Source: JAKACA01 sp049510975 (GTDB taxonomy: Bacteria > Actinomycetota > Acidimicrobiia > Acidimicrobiales > Bog-793). Taken from it: a DNA stretch of 64,000 nt. Below are positions 1 to 9,099 of this stretch, in pieces (positions within the stretch are counted from its first letter, which is position 1; every line of letters begins with the position of its first letter). The notes beneath the pieces were generated by a model that was not told the origin of the DNA, made no database searches, and worked only from the letters and a program-made list of their open reading frames with translations. The translations under genes and the position numbers were made by a program. Where the stretch lies: assembly GCA_049510975.1 (NCBI GenBank), contig JBEKYM010000016.1:1-64000 (forward strand), given 5' to 3'.

Positions 1-755
1 AGCGGGCCGGGCCGAGACAGGATCTTCCGCCCGAGCCAGGCAATGGGGTCGTAGCGGGCATCGACGACTCGTTCCTTCAACGGAATGATGGCGTTGTCGG
101 TGATGTGGATGTCCTCAGGGCAGACTTCGGTGCAGCACTTGGTGATGTTGCACAGCCCGATGCCCATGTTGTCGGAGATGTACTGGCGCCGATCCAGGCC
201 GTCGAGCGGGTGCATCTCGAGCTCGGCCAAGCGCACGAAGAAGCGCGGGCCGGCGTAGCGAGGCTTGTTGTCTTCGTGATCGCGGATCACATGGCAGACG
301 TTCTGGCAGAGGAAGCATTCGATGCATTTGTGGAACTCCTGGCCCCTGTCGATGTCCACTTGAGCCATGCGGTAGCCCTCGGGCGGCTTGGGCGACGGGG
401 TGAAGGCCGGGATCTGCTTTGCCACCTCGAAGTTGTAGGAGACGTCGGTGACGAGGTCGCGCATCACCGGGAAGGCCCTCATTGGAGAGACCGTGACCTC
501 ACCCTGCGGCAGGGCGCTCATCCGGGTCATGCACATGAGCCGCGGCCGTCCGTTGATCTCCGCCGAACACGAGCCGCACTTGCCTGCTTTGCAATTCCAG
601 CGAACGGCGAGGTCGGGCGCCTGGGTGGCTTGGATGCGGTGGACGACGTCGAGGACCACTTCACCCTCCTGGGCGGGCAGGCGGTACGTCTCGAATTCCC
701 CGCCGGAGGCGTCGCCCCGCCAGAGCTTCATCACGATCTCGGCGGCATCGCCCAT
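1..755 (-). CDS. sdhB: Succinate dehydrogenase iron-sulfur subunit (3' end cut by window edge)
   Basis: This subunit passes electrons from the flavoprotein to the membrane quinone site in the TCA cycle and respiratory chain. All three cluster sites are visible: 2Fe-2S cysteines C55, C60, C63 and C75; a CIECFLCQNVC block (C144, C147, C150, C154); and CNITKCCTEVCP (C202, C207, C208, C212). The ATG at 755 overlaps the sdhA stop by one base (TGATG), so translation is coupled. About 251 codons are present and the family is usually about 240-260 residues, so only the last few residues are missing. The gene order membrane anchor-flavoprotein-FeS matches the mycobacterial Sdh1 type (Rv0249c-Rv0247c), from knowledge of that family. 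Confidence 0.96.
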   Translation of the reverse strand, partial: MGDAAEIVMKLWRGDASGGEFETYRLPAQEGEVVLDVVHRIQATQAPDLAVRWNCKAGKCGSCSAEINGRPRLMCMTRMSALPQGEVTVSPMRAFPVMRDLVTDVSYNFEVAKQIPAFTPSPKPPEGYRMAQVDIDRGQEFHKCIECFLCQNVCHVIRDHEDNKPRYAGPRFFVRLAELEMHPLDGLDRRQYISDNMGIGLCNITKCCTEVCPEDIHITDNAIIPLKERVVDARYDPIAWLGRKILSRPGP

Positions 756-2551
756 CACTTGGCCTCCTCGAAGAGGGCGGCGAGCTCGCTCGGCATGACC
801 GGCTTCGGTTCCGGCACGACGACGATCTCTCCGCCGCGAAGGCGCGTCACCATGTTGACTTTCTCGAGCTCGGGATCAGGCTTGGGGTAGTCCTCGCGGG
901 TGTGCCCGCCCCGGCTCTCCCGCCGTTCGATCGCCCCGAGCGTCGTGCATTGGGCGCAAGCCAGCATCGACTCGAGGTCGAGGGCGAGGTGCCAGCCCGG
1001 GTTGAAGGACCGGTTGCCCTCCACTGACACCGCCGCAGCCCTCTCCCCGAGCTCGACGAGTTTGCCCTTGGCCTCGAGGAGCTCGCTCTCGGTGCGGATG
1101 ATGCCGACGAGGTCTTGCATCGTCTCCTGCAGGTCATGGTGCACGGTGTAGGCATTGTCGTTCGACTCGTGCTCGAAGAAACTGAGGGCGTGCTGGGTCA
1201 CCGCCGTGACCGCACCCTCGTCGAGCGACGTCGCCGGCCGCCCGAGCGCATACTCGGCGGCTGCCCCGCCTGCGCGTCGCCCGAAGACGAGGAGGTCGGA
1301 GAGCGAGTTGCCACCCAACCGGTTGGCTCCGTGCATGCCGCCGGCCACCTCGCCGGCAGCGTAGAGGCCGGCCACGGTCGTCGCCTCGGTGTCGGCGTCC
1401 ACGCGCACGCCGCCCATGATGTAGTGACAGGTCGGACCGACTTCCATGGCGTCGGTCGTGATGTCGACATCGGCGAGTTGCTTGAACTGGTGGTACATGG
1501 AAGGCAAGCGCCGCTTGATCTCCTCGGCGGGACGGCGGGAGGCGATGTCGAGGAAGACACCGCCGTGAGGGCTCCCTCGACCAGCCTTCACCTCCGAGTT
1601 GATCGCTCTCGCGACCTCGTCGCGAGGCAGGAGCTCAGGTGGTCGGCGAAAATCGGACTTGTTCGTGTACCACTTGTCTCCTTCCTCGATCGTGTCGGCC
1701 GTCTCAGCGGCGAAGTAGGGCGAGATGTAGTTGAACATGAACCGCTCGCCGTCGCGGTTCTTCAGGACGCCCCCGTCGCCCCGGACGCCTTCGGTCACGA
1801 GGAGGCCGCGGGCCGAAGGTGGCCAGACCATGCCGGTCGGGTGGAATTGCACGCATTCCATGTCGATCATGTCGGCGCCGGCCCACAGTGCCAGCGCCTG
1901 TCCATCGCCGGTGGACTCCCAGGAGTTGGACGTGAACTTCCAGGTCTTGCCGACCCCGCCGGTGGCGAGCACGACGGCTTTGGCCGAGAAGGTGACGAAC
2001 TTGCCACTCTCCCGCCAGAAACCCACCGCCCCGTTCACCGCCCCGTCGGCACCCACGAGGAGCCTGACGATCTTGCACTCCATGTAGACGTCGATTCCGA
2101 GCGAGACGGCGCGGTGCTGCAAGGTACGGATCAATTCGAGGCCGGTGCGGTCCCCGACGTGGGCGAGGCGGGCGTAGCGGTGTCCGCCGAAGTCTCGTTG
2201 CAGGATGCGGCCGTCGGGCGTGCGGTCGAAGAGGGCCCCCCAGTCCTCGAGCTCATAGACGCGATCGGGCGACTCCTGGGCGTGCAGCTGGGCCATGCGC
2301 CAGTTGTTGAGCATCTTGCCGCCGCGCATCGTGTCGCGGAAGTGGACCTGCCAGTTGTCTTCGGGCCAGACGTTGCCCATGGCGGCTGCCACGCCGCCTT
2401 CGGCCATGACGGTATGCGCCTTGCCGAGCAGCGACTTGCAGACCAGGGCGGTGCGGGCACCCTTGGCGAGCGACTCGACGGCAGCCCGCAGCCCTGCGCC
2501 TCCCGCACCGATGATGACGACGTCGTAGTCGTGGGTTTCGTGCTCGGCCAT
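755..2551 (-). CDS. sdhA: Succinate dehydrogenase flavoprotein subunit
   Basis: This is the FAD-binding catalytic subunit, which oxidises succinate to fumarate (598 residues). The dinucleotide-binding motif GAGGAGLRA starts at residue 15, and the FAD-attachment region reads KAHTVMAEGG with His46 as the likely covalent site. Catalytic-domain signatures HVGDRTG and NRLGGNSLSDLLVFGRRAG are present. The ATG at 2551 was chosen because it overlaps the sdhC TGA in an ATGA arrangement and starts just before the Rossmann motif. The frame stays open upstream to 3298, but that part overlaps sdhC out of frame and carries no family sequence. The subunit lies between the anchor and iron-sulfur genes in one tightly coupled operon. 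Confidence 0.97.
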   Translation of the reverse strand: MAEHETHDYDVVIIGAGGAGLRAAVESLAKGARTALVCKSLLGKAHTVMAEGGVAAAMGNVWPEDNWQVHFRDTMRGGKMLNNWRMAQLHAQESPDRVYELEDWGALFDRTPDGRILQRDFGGHRYARLAHVGDRTGLELIRTLQHRAVSLGIDVYMECKIVRLLVGADGAVNGAVGFWRESGKFVTFSAKAVVLATGGVGKTWKFTSNSWESTGDGQALALWAGADMIDMECVQFHPTGMVWPPSARGLLVTEGVRGDGGVLKNRDGERFMFNYISPYFAAETADTIEEGDKWYTNKSDFRRPPELLPRDEVARAINSEVKAGRGSPHGGVFLDIASRRPAEEIKRRLPSMYHQFKQLADVDITTDAMEVGPTCHYIMGGVRVDADTEATTVAGLYAAGEVAGGMHGANRLGGNSLSDLLVFGRRAGGAAAEYALGRPATSLDEGAVTAVTQHALSFFEHESNDNAYTVHHDLQETMQDLVGIIRTESELLEAKGKLVELGERAAAVSVEGNRSFNPGWHLALDLESMLACAQCTTLGAIERRESRGGHTREDYPKPDPELEKVNMVTRLRGGEIVVVPEPKPVMPSELAALFEEAK

Positions 2552-3447
2552 CAGAAGAACCTCGGATCGTGCAGCGTGCCCGAGGCGACGAGGTAGACGT
2601 AGAAGTCCGTCCAGGCGATCCATCCGAGTGAGAGCCAGGCGAACAGCTGGTGGTGCTGGTTGAGCGGTGTGACGATGTCGCGCCAGAAGCGGAAGCGCAA
2701 CGGCGATCGGGAGAACTTCTTGGCGCCTCCGCCGCAGATGTGGCGGCAGGCGTGGCAGCCGAGGGTATAGCTCCAGATGAGCACGGCGTTCACCACGAAG
2801 AACAGCGTCCCAAGACCCATCCCGATGCCCCCGGGGAAGCGGAAGGCCTCGACGGCGTCCCAGGTGAGCAAGCAGCCGAACACGACGGCGAAGTACCAGA
2901 AGTAGCGGTGGATGTTCTGGAGAATGAGGGGAAAGCGCGTCTCGCCGCTGTAGCGGCTGCGCACTCCGCCCTGTGTCGTGGAGCCGGCATCGGCCACCGC
3001 GCAAGCCGGCGGTGACGCCCAGAAGGACCGGTAGTACGTCTTGCGGTAGTAGTAGCAGGTGAGCCGGAAGCCCATCGGGAAGATGAGGATGAGCAGCGCC
3101 GGCGATACCGCTCCGATGCTTCCGATCCGACCGAATTGAGCTGCACTCCCGCAGCTGTCCACGAGGCACGGCGAGTAGAAGGGGGAGAGGTAGTCGCGGG
3201 GGTAGCCGACGAAGTAGTGGCCGTTGCGAAACGCCGTCCACGTGCCGTAGGCGACGAAGGCCAGCAGACCAAGAGCCGTGACCAGCGGCTGCACCCACCA
3301 GCGGTCCTTCCTCAGCACCTGCGAACGGGGAGGCCCTCCTCGTGGGGCGCCGATCGTCACAGGGATCGGCACAGGTGCCGCGGCGGTGTCTTGCACGATG
3401 CTCAAATGCGATGCCTTCCGTCTCGCTGTTCGGGCCGGACCGCCCAC
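2551..3447 (-). CDS. sdhC: Succinate dehydrogenase membrane anchor (cytochrome b-like) subunit
   Basis: A 298-residue hydrophobic protein with about five or six membrane segments (the first near residues 52-70: VQPLVTALGLLAFVAYGTW). Conserved-looking histidines in NIHRYFWYF, GCHACRHICGG and LNQHHQLFAW could hold heme or quinone. It is much longer than E. coli SdhC and there is no SdhD, as in the single-anchor mycobacterial Sdh1 type. The GTG at 3447 gives the longest frame; a downstream GTG at VQDT is possible because the first 20 residues look unconserved and no clear Shine-Dalgarno sequence is visible. It is the first gene of the sdhCAB unit, 51 bases after the sulfotransferase stop. Confidence 0.85.
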   Translation of the reverse strand: MGGPARTARRKASHLSIVQDTAAAPVPIPVTIGAPRGGPPRSQVLRKDRWWVQPLVTALGLLAFVAYGTWTAFRNGHYFVGYPRDYLSPFYSPCLVDSCGSAAQFGRIGSIGAVSPALLILIFPMGFRLTCYYYRKTYYRSFWASPPACAVADAGSTTQGGVRSRYSGETRFPLILQNIHRYFWYFAVVFGCLLTWDAVEAFRFPGGIGMGLGTLFFVVNAVLIWSYTLGCHACRHICGGGAKKFSRSPLRFRFWRDIVTPLNQHHQLFAWLSLGWIAWTDFYVYLVASGTLHDPRFF

Positions 3448-3498
3448 GGTCTCGGTGTGTTCACCGGGACGTCACCTCGGGCACCAGCGATCTTTCCA

Positions 3499-4326
3499 TC
3501 ATTCGGGCGGGACTGGCGAGTTCATTCGCTCGGCGAACTCCGGGGGCAGCCCGTTCGGGACGTACGGAGGCACCAGGGAGTAGCCGAAGCGATCGACCCG
3601 GTCGGCGAAGTCACGTTCCGCCATCCGCCCGGAGCGCTTGGCCCAGGGGCTGCCCGCCTCCCAGGCTCGGTAGTACTTCTCGTTGACCCCTGAGCGCACC
3701 GTCTCGGATGTCTCCGCCAGATCGAGGCCCAGCCAGCGCAACAGTCTGGCGTGTTCGCCCACAGGGTCGGTCACGACGTCCTCGTAGCGCAAGACGCGAA
3801 CCCGACGAAGATGGGGGAGGTCGCCGGCCATGATCTCGTGCGCGGCCACCCAATGGGCGATGAGCGCTCGCCGACTCGTCTTGGACCACTTCGCCGTCGC
3901 TCCCGCCACCGAGATCGGATGGCGCATGGTCATGACGAAGTAGGCGTTGGGGAACAGCATCTGGAGGTACCGGGACTTGATGAGGTTGGGTGGGGACTTC
4001 TCCACGAGCACCCGCCTCGAGAGATCCCAGTACGGCGACCAAGCCTGGAAGAGGGCGCCAGCCGCCTCGGGGTGTGCGGCAGCCTCGGCCTCGGTGAGGT
4101 GCATGAGCGGGTCGAAGGCGAATCTGCCTGGACCACCGTGCTGGCGCGCCGTGTCGTAGCTGTGCTGAACGTGCTGGCCTTCGTCCTCAGGCACTCCTGT
4201 ACCGGTCAGCCCCGATGCCTCGGGGTGGGAGGCGAGCATGCGTGCGAGGAGGGATGTGCCGCTCCTGTGCAGCCCACCGACAAAGACCATCTGGTGGTCT
4301 TCCACGCGTATCGATTCCCCACTCAT
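3499..4326 (-). CDS. Sulfotransferase family protein
   Basis: Predicted PAPS-dependent sulfotransferase of 275 residues. The 5'-phosphosulfate loop is GLHRSGTSLLARML (from about residue 18), the 3'-phosphate-binding element is in MTMRHPISV, and a conserved VEKSPPN precedes it. The acceptor substrate cannot be read from sequence. It starts 21 bases downstream of the AAA ATPase stop and ends 51 bases before sdhC on the same strand, so it may be co-transcribed with both. Bacterial members modify glycans, lipids or small molecules; no glycan gene lies nearby to narrow this. Confidence 0.85.
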   Translation of the reverse strand: MSGESIRVEDHQMVFVGGLHRSGTSLLARMLASHPEASGLTGTGVPEDEGQHVQHSYDTARQHGGPGRFAFDPLMHLTEAEAAAHPEAAGALFQAWSPYWDLSRRVLVEKSPPNLIKSRYLQMLFPNAYFVMTMRHPISVAGATAKWSKTSRRALIAHWVAAHEIMAGDLPHLRRVRVLRYEDVVTDPVGEHARLLRWLGLDLAETSETVRSGVNEKYYRAWEAGSPWAKRSGRMAERDFADRVDRFGYSLVPPYVPNGLPPEFAERMNSPVPPE

Positions 4327-4347
4327 CGGGCGGGAGGCCTCCCGAGC

Positions 4348-5802
4348 TCAGGACCTTGAGCGGTACGTGGCCCGGGGCCCGGCGGCGTCCTTGTTCAGGC
4401 GCTTCGAGAGGTGGAGACCTTCGAGGACGAGCTCGATGGCGCTCGCAAGGGCGCCCGGGCTCTCCGAGCCGGCCAGCGCGCTCGCCGTCGGCCGCAATGC
4501 CGGGATCTGGTCGAGCACCGCCAGGTAGGCGGCCGAGTCGAGATCCGGCCCGGCGTGCACGACCGTCCCGTCCTCGAAGCCACCGACGATCTGACCGAGC
4601 TCCTCGGTCGGGCAGTTCTCCCGGAACGTCTGCAGGACGGCGGCCTTGAACAGCTTCTCGACGACCTCTTCGTCCTCGCCCTCCTCGAGGGACTCGATCT
4701 CGAGCTTGCCGAGCGTGGAGGACCAGAGGGCGTCGAGGTCGCTCACGCGGGGAACGGCTTCGTGCTCGCCGTGACGGATGGCGCGCCGGACCGAGGCGGC
4801 CGCCAGCGTCTCGTAGTTCGCCACGCTGAGGCGCACCGAGACGCCCGACCGTTGGCTCACGCGCGGGCTTCGACGGGCCAGCTGGCTCACGCGGGCGACG
4901 ATCTCGGCCATGAAGGGCGACACCTCGACCCGGACGCCGCGAAAGTCGAGGGGCTGCGCCTCCTGGTGGATGATCGTGAGCTCGGTCTCGATATCGAGCG
5001 GGTAGTGCGTGCGCAGACGCGTGCCGAATCGGTCCTTCAGCGGCGTGATGATCCGGCCCCTGTTCGTGTAGTCCTCCGGGTTGGCGGAGGCAACGAACAT
5101 GATGTCGAGCGGCAGCCTCACCTTGTGCCCGCGGATCTGGATGTCGCGCTCTTCGAGAACGTCCAGCAGACCCACCTGGATCCGTTCGGCGAGGTCGGGC
5201 AGCTCGTTGACGGCGAAGATGCCTCGGTTGGAGCGGGGAACGAGCCCGAAGTGAATCGTGAGCTCGTCGGAGAGGTAGCGCCCTTCGGCGATCTTGATCG
5301 GGTCGACTTCGCCGATGACATCGGCGATGGAGGTGTCCGGAGTGGCCAGCTTCTCGCCGTAACGCTGGGAGCGGTGCACCCAGGTGACGGGGGTGTCGTC
5401 GCCCTGGGCGGCGACGAGCTCGCGGGCATAGTGCGAGACCGGCGCATACGGGTCGTCGTGGATCTCCGAGCCCTCCACGACCGGCAGCCACTCGTCGAGC
5501 AGCTCGACGAGTGCGCGGATCATGCGGCTCTTGGCCTGACCGCGCTCGCCGAGGATGATGACATCGTGCCCGGCGATGATGGCGTTCTCGAGCGCAGGTA
5601 AGACGTCATCGTCGTAGCCGAGCACGCCGTCGACGACGGGCCGCCCTTCGGCGATGCGTGCAAGCAGGTTGCGGCGCATCTCCCGCTTGACCGGTTCCGA
5701 TCGGTATCCGGAGGCTTTGAGCTCGCCCAGAGTGGAGGCGCTCGGTGGTCCGCTCGAGTCGTGATCGGCCGGAGCGTGCGGGAGATGGGAAGCATCAGAC
5801 AT
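4348..5802 (-). CDS. MoxR / magnesium-chelatase-like AAA+ ATPase
   Basis: An AAA+ ATPase of 484 residues. The Walker A motif is GERGQAKS at about residues 84-91. The Walker B region reads RGIFAVNELPDL, with Asn where many ChlI/MoxR proteins have Asp, followed by sensor-like FVASANPEDYTNRGR. The helical lid contains SGVSVRLSVANYE. Such ATPases work with a von Willebrand factor A partner as metal-insertion or complex-remodelling machines. The VWA protein at 6976-9033, transcribed divergently beyond the dehydratase gene, is the obvious candidate. ATG 5802 lies 9 bases after TAGGCT (5812-5817) with no Shine-Dalgarno sequence, suggesting a leaderless start. The substrate is unknown. Confidence 0.85.
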   Translation of the reverse strand: MSDASHLPHAPADHDSSGPPSASTLGELKASGYRSEPVKREMRRNLLARIAEGRPVVDGVLGYDDDVLPALENAIIAGHDVIILGERGQAKSRMIRALVELLDEWLPVVEGSEIHDDPYAPVSHYARELVAAQGDDTPVTWVHRSQRYGEKLATPDTSIADVIGEVDPIKIAEGRYLSDELTIHFGLVPRSNRGIFAVNELPDLAERIQVGLLDVLEERDIQIRGHKVRLPLDIMFVASANPEDYTNRGRIITPLKDRFGTRLRTHYPLDIETELTIIHQEAQPLDFRGVRVEVSPFMAEIVARVSQLARRSPRVSQRSGVSVRLSVANYETLAAASVRRAIRHGEHEAVPRVSDLDALWSSTLGKLEIESLEEGEDEEVVEKLFKAAVLQTFRENCPTEELGQIVGGFEDGTVVHAGPDLDSAAYLAVLDQIPALRPTASALAGSESPGALASAIELVLEGLHLSKRLNKDAAGPRATYRSRS

Positions 5803-5811
5803 GGCTCAGGA

Positions 5812-5817
5812 AGCCTA
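5812..5817 (-). promoter_or_regulatory. -10-like TAGGCT, probable leaderless promoter of the AAA ATPase
   Basis: TAGGCT reads toward the ATG at 5802 with 9 intervening bases and no Shine-Dalgarno sequence. The same hexamer and spacing occur before the HEAT-repeat gene at 16077. No clear -35 element is seen. Confidence 0.45.
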
Positions 5818-5855
5818 CTGAGAACCGCGGCCGGTTGGTTCTCCTGGCGTGACGC

Positions 5856-6878
5856 TCACGCGTTCAGGTAGCTGGCGAAGGTGCTGGCGTCGATGTTCGC
5901 CCCGCACACCACGAGCCCGACCTTGGCTCCGTCGAGGCGCGCCCGCAGCGGGTACCTCAATGCTGCCAACGCCGCCGCTCCGGCCGGCTCGGTGACGAGC
6001 TTGGCCGCAGCGAACATCTCCCGCATCGCTTCGAAGATCTGGGCGTCGCTCACGAGGACGACGTCATCGACGAAGCGTTGGTTCAACGCCAGCGAGTACG
6101 GCTCACAACGTGGGGCCCCGAGCGAATCGGCAACAGTGTTCACCGCATCGATCGATTCGGGTTTTCCCGAGGCGATGCTGCGGCTCAGGCTGTCGGCGCC
6201 CTCGGGTTCGACGGCAAAGACTTGCGTCAGCGGACTCATCTGCTTGAAGGCGCAGCCGACCCCGGCGGACAAGCCTCCGCCGCCGGCGGCGACGATGACC
6301 GCATCGAGCGTCACGCCGAGCGCCGCAGTCTGCTCCACGAACTCCATGCCGACCGATGCCGTCCCCAGTGCCGTCTTCGGGCCTTCGAAGGGATGCACGA
6401 AGGTTCGGCCCTCTGCGGCGGCGATCTCATCGGCCCGGTCGAAGGCGCGATGAACGTTGTCGACGAGCTCGATCTCACCGCCGTAGTCCCGGCACAGCTG
6501 GACGCGAAAGGCGTTGGCGTTCTCTGGCATGACGACCTTGGCGCTCGAGCCGAGAATCCGCGCCGAGTAGGCGAGGGAGATGGCGTGGTTCCCGGCCGAC
6601 ACTCCCGTCACCCCGCGCCGCAGTGCCGCAGTGTCCAGGTCGAGCATGACCGACAGGGCGCCCCGCGGCTTGAAGCTGCCCGTGCGCTGGAACAGCTCTT
6701 CCTTCAGCCAGATTTCGCCGGCGTCATGCTGGGCTGGGCTCGGCTGCATCAACCGGACGGGCGTCGTCTCCACAAAGTCGCCAAGGCGCAGCCGGTTCGC
6801 TCGAATCGCCTCCACGCTCGGCGCCTCGACGGCGGAGGAAGCGCCGAGACTCCTGCCGCTGCCACCGTCGCCGTTCAC
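5856..6878 (-). CDS. Threonine/serine dehydratase (PLP-dependent)
   Basis: A fold-type II PLP enzyme that probably deaminates L-threonine or L-serine to the 2-oxo acid. The PLP lysine lies in GSFKPRGA, the substrate loop is SAGNHAIS, and the phosphate-binding glycine loop is AAGGGGLSAG. There is no C-terminal ACT domain, so it resembles the short catabolic or non-allosteric forms rather than full-length biosynthetic IlvA. I chose GTG 6878 (340 residues), which lies 7 bases after TAGCGT. An upstream in-frame ATG at 6923 would add 15 Ser/Gly-rich residues with no family character. A threo-3-hydroxyaspartate dehydratase or serine racemase relative cannot be excluded. Confidence 0.88.
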   Translation of the reverse strand: MNGDGGSGRSLGASSAVEAPSVEAIRANRLRLGDFVETTPVRLMQPSPAQHDAGEIWLKEELFQRTGSFKPRGALSVMLDLDTAALRRGVTGVSAGNHAISLAYSARILGSSAKVVMPENANAFRVQLCRDYGGEIELVDNVHRAFDRADEIAAAEGRTFVHPFEGPKTALGTASVGMEFVEQTAALGVTLDAVIVAAGGGGLSAGVGCAFKQMSPLTQVFAVEPEGADSLSRSIASGKPESIDAVNTVADSLGAPRCEPYSLALNQRFVDDVVLVSDAQIFEAMREMFAAAKLVTEPAGAAALAALRYPLRARLDGAKVGLVVCGANIDASTFASYLNA

Positions 6879-6885
6879 GGACGAG

Positions 6886-6891
6886 ACGCTA
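6886..6891 (-). promoter_or_regulatory. -10-like TAGCGT before the dehydratase
   Basis: TAGCGT is followed by 7 bases and then GTG 6878. There is no Shine-Dalgarno sequence, which is consistent with leaderless initiation. Confidence 0.4.
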
Positions 6892-6963
6892 CCGCCGGGC
6901 TGCGATCCCGAAGAAGCAGCCACTCGTTTCGAGGACCCGCCCGCCTCGCCGGCCGCCGGTTCC

Positions 6964-6969
6964 TACACT
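6964..6969 (+). promoter_or_regulatory. -10-like TACACT before the VWA gene
   Basis: TACACT is followed by 6 bases and GTG 6976, so a transcript starting at the usual distance would begin at or next to the start codon. No -35 consensus is evident. It faces away from the dehydratase promoter about 75 bases away. Confidence 0.45.
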
Positions 6970-6975
6970 TGGGCT

Positions 6976-9033
6976 GTGGCCCGCGCCTCCTACTCGCGTT
7001 GGGACGGAACCCAGCAGGGTTTCGATCTCGATGCCGATGCCATCCTGGCCGAGATCAACGACGACGTCATGTACCACGGCGACGTCGGGGCGGCCCTCCG
7101 GCGCATGATGCAGCAGGGGTTCTCCGATCGGGACGGCAAACGCATCGCCGGCTTGCGGGAGCTGCTGGAACGGCTGCGCGAGCGACGCCGTGAGGAGCGT
7201 GAGCAGTACGACCTCGGGGGCGTGTACTCCGAGATCGCCGCCGAGCTCGACGAAATCGTCGATCTGGAGCGCGACGCCCTCGACGAGCTCGAAGCCGAAG
7301 GCCGGGAGTCCGGTGACACTCGGCGCCAGGAGGTGACCGACGAGGTCGTGGCGGAGCGGCGGAGCGAGCTCGGCCTGCTCCCCGACGATCTCGCCGGCAA
7401 GATGCGGGCGCTCTCGGGTTACGAGTTCGCCTCGAGCGAGGCACGGGAGAAGTTCGAGGAGCTGACCGAGCGCCTGAAGCAGGAAGTCGTTCAGTCCTAC
7501 CTCGACCAGGCCGCCGGCGCCGTGGCGGGCATGGGTCCGGAGGAGCGGGACCGCCTGCGGCAGGCCCTCGATCGCCTGAACACCATGCTCGAGCAGAAAG
7601 AGGCCGGCGAGGAGCTCGATCCGAGCTTCCAGCAGTTCATGGACGAGTTCGGCGACTTCTTCCCGGGCGACCCTCAGAACCTCGACGAGCTGCTCGAACA
7701 GCTCGCACAGCGCATGGCGGCCACCTCCGCCATGCTGGCGTCGATGACGGCCGGGCAGCGCCAGCAGCTGCAGGCGCTCATGGACGACCTCCTCGGCGAC
7801 ATGGACCTGTCCTGGCAGATGAACCGCCTCGCCGGCAACCTTCGATCGATGTTCCCAGATGCTGCCTGGGACCGCCGCGTGTCGTTCTCGGGGGCGGACG
7901 CCCCGGGACTGGCGGAGGCGTCGGATCTCTTCTCGAGACTCGCCGATCTCGATCAGTTGGAACAACTGCTCTCGGGGGCCCCTCAACCGGGCGCCCTCGC
8001 CGAGGTCGACCTCGAGCGCGCTCGCCAGCTCCTCGGCAACGACTCCGCCGCCTCGCTCGCCGAGCTCGCCAAGCTGTCGAAACGGCTAGAGGACGCCGGC
8101 CTCGTCGAGAACCACGAGGGTCGCCTCGAACTGACCCCGCGAGGCTTGCGCCACATCGGCCAGCGTGCTTTGCGAGAGCTGTTCTCGCGCCTGTCGAAGG
8201 ACCGGCTCGGAGGTCACGAGCTCACTTTGCAAGGAACCGGACACGAGCGGGCCGACCAGACGAAGCCCTACGAGTTCGGGGATCCGTTCAACTTGCACAT
8301 CGAGCGGACCGTCCGCAACGCACTGCGGCGCCAGGCGGGCGCGCTCGATGAGCCCGTCGCCGGCTCGTCGGCGCGTGCCGGCGTGAGCTTTCCTGTCCGG
8401 CTCCAGCCGGACGACTTCGAGATCGAGCAGACCGAGCACCTCACGAGCTGCGCCACGGTGCTGCTGCTCGACCTCTCGCTCTCGATGCCGATGCGGGACA
8501 ACTTCCTCGCCGCCAAGAAAGTCGCCATCGCGCTCCACGCCCTCATCTCCATGCAATTCCCGCGGGACTACCTCGGGATGGTGGGTTTCTCCGAGATCGC
8601 CCGGGAGATCCGAGCCTCGGAGCTACCCGAGGTCTCCTGGGACTTCGTGTACGGCACGAACATGCAGCACGCCCTCATCCTTGCCCGGCGGATGCTGGCG
8701 AGCCATCCGGGCACGAAGCAGATCGTGATGATCACCGACGGCGAGCCGACGGCTCACTTGATGGAGGATGGCGAAGTCTTCTTCAACTACCCGCCCGTCC
8801 GGGCCACCGTGGACGCCACCTTGTCGGAAGTGCTGCGGTGCACGCGCGAAGGCATCAGGTTGAACACCTTTGCGTTGGACGCCACGGGGCACCTTCGGGA
8901 GTTCGTCGAGAAGATCACTCAGCTGAACGGCGGCCGGGCGTTCTTCACGACGCCGGAGACGCTCGGCGACTACGTCCTGGTCGACTTCATCGAGCACCGC
9001 CGGGCGATGGGACGCTTCGGGCGCTCCGCCTGA
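6976..9033 (+). CDS. VWA-domain protein, likely partner of the AAA ATPase
   Basis: A 685-residue protein with a charged, largely helical N-terminal two thirds and a C-terminal von Willebrand factor A domain. The metal-ion-dependent adhesion site is complete: DLSLS from Asp499, Thr561 in GTNM, and Asp588 in TDGE. No signal peptide or membrane segment is seen, so it is probably cytoplasmic. VWA proteins of this layout act with MoxR/ChlI-type ATPases such as the one at 4348-5802. GTG 6976 was chosen because of the adjacent TACACT. The frame is open back to 6580, but that stretch overlaps the dehydratase gene on the other strand. Confidence 0.85.
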   Translation: MARASYSRWDGTQQGFDLDADAILAEINDDVMYHGDVGAALRRMMQQGFSDRDGKRIAGLRELLERLRERRREEREQYDLGGVYSEIAAELDEIVDLERDALDELEAEGRESGDTRRQEVTDEVVAERRSELGLLPDDLAGKMRALSGYEFASSEAREKFEELTERLKQEVVQSYLDQAAGAVAGMGPEERDRLRQALDRLNTMLEQKEAGEELDPSFQQFMDEFGDFFPGDPQNLDELLEQLAQRMAATSAMLASMTAGQRQQLQALMDDLLGDMDLSWQMNRLAGNLRSMFPDAAWDRRVSFSGADAPGLAEASDLFSRLADLDQLEQLLSGAPQPGALAEVDLERARQLLGNDSAASLAELAKLSKRLEDAGLVENHEGRLELTPRGLRHIGQRALRELFSRLSKDRLGGHELTLQGTGHERADQTKPYEFGDPFNLHIERTVRNALRRQAGALDEPVAGSSARAGVSFPVRLQPDDFEIEQTEHLTSCATVLLLDLSLSMPMRDNFLAAKKVAIALHALISMQFPRDYLGMVGFSEIAREIRASELPEVSWDFVYGTNMQHALILARRMLASHPGTKQIVMITDGEPTAHLMEDGEVFFNYPPVRATVDATLSEVLRCTREGIRLNTFALDATGHLREFVEKITQLNGGRAFFTTPETLGDYVLVDFIEHRRAMGRFGRSA

Positions 9034-9099
9034 GGTCGTTCCGGCGCCGCCGGCGGCGTCAGTAGGCACCCAGCACCCGCCGGCACCGGCACCCGCCGG

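Noticed and set aside
1115..2596. A 493-codon plus-strand frame opposite sdhA
   Set aside because: It is antisense to clear SdhA motifs and has His/Arg/Val-rich composition typical of a GC-rich shadow frame.
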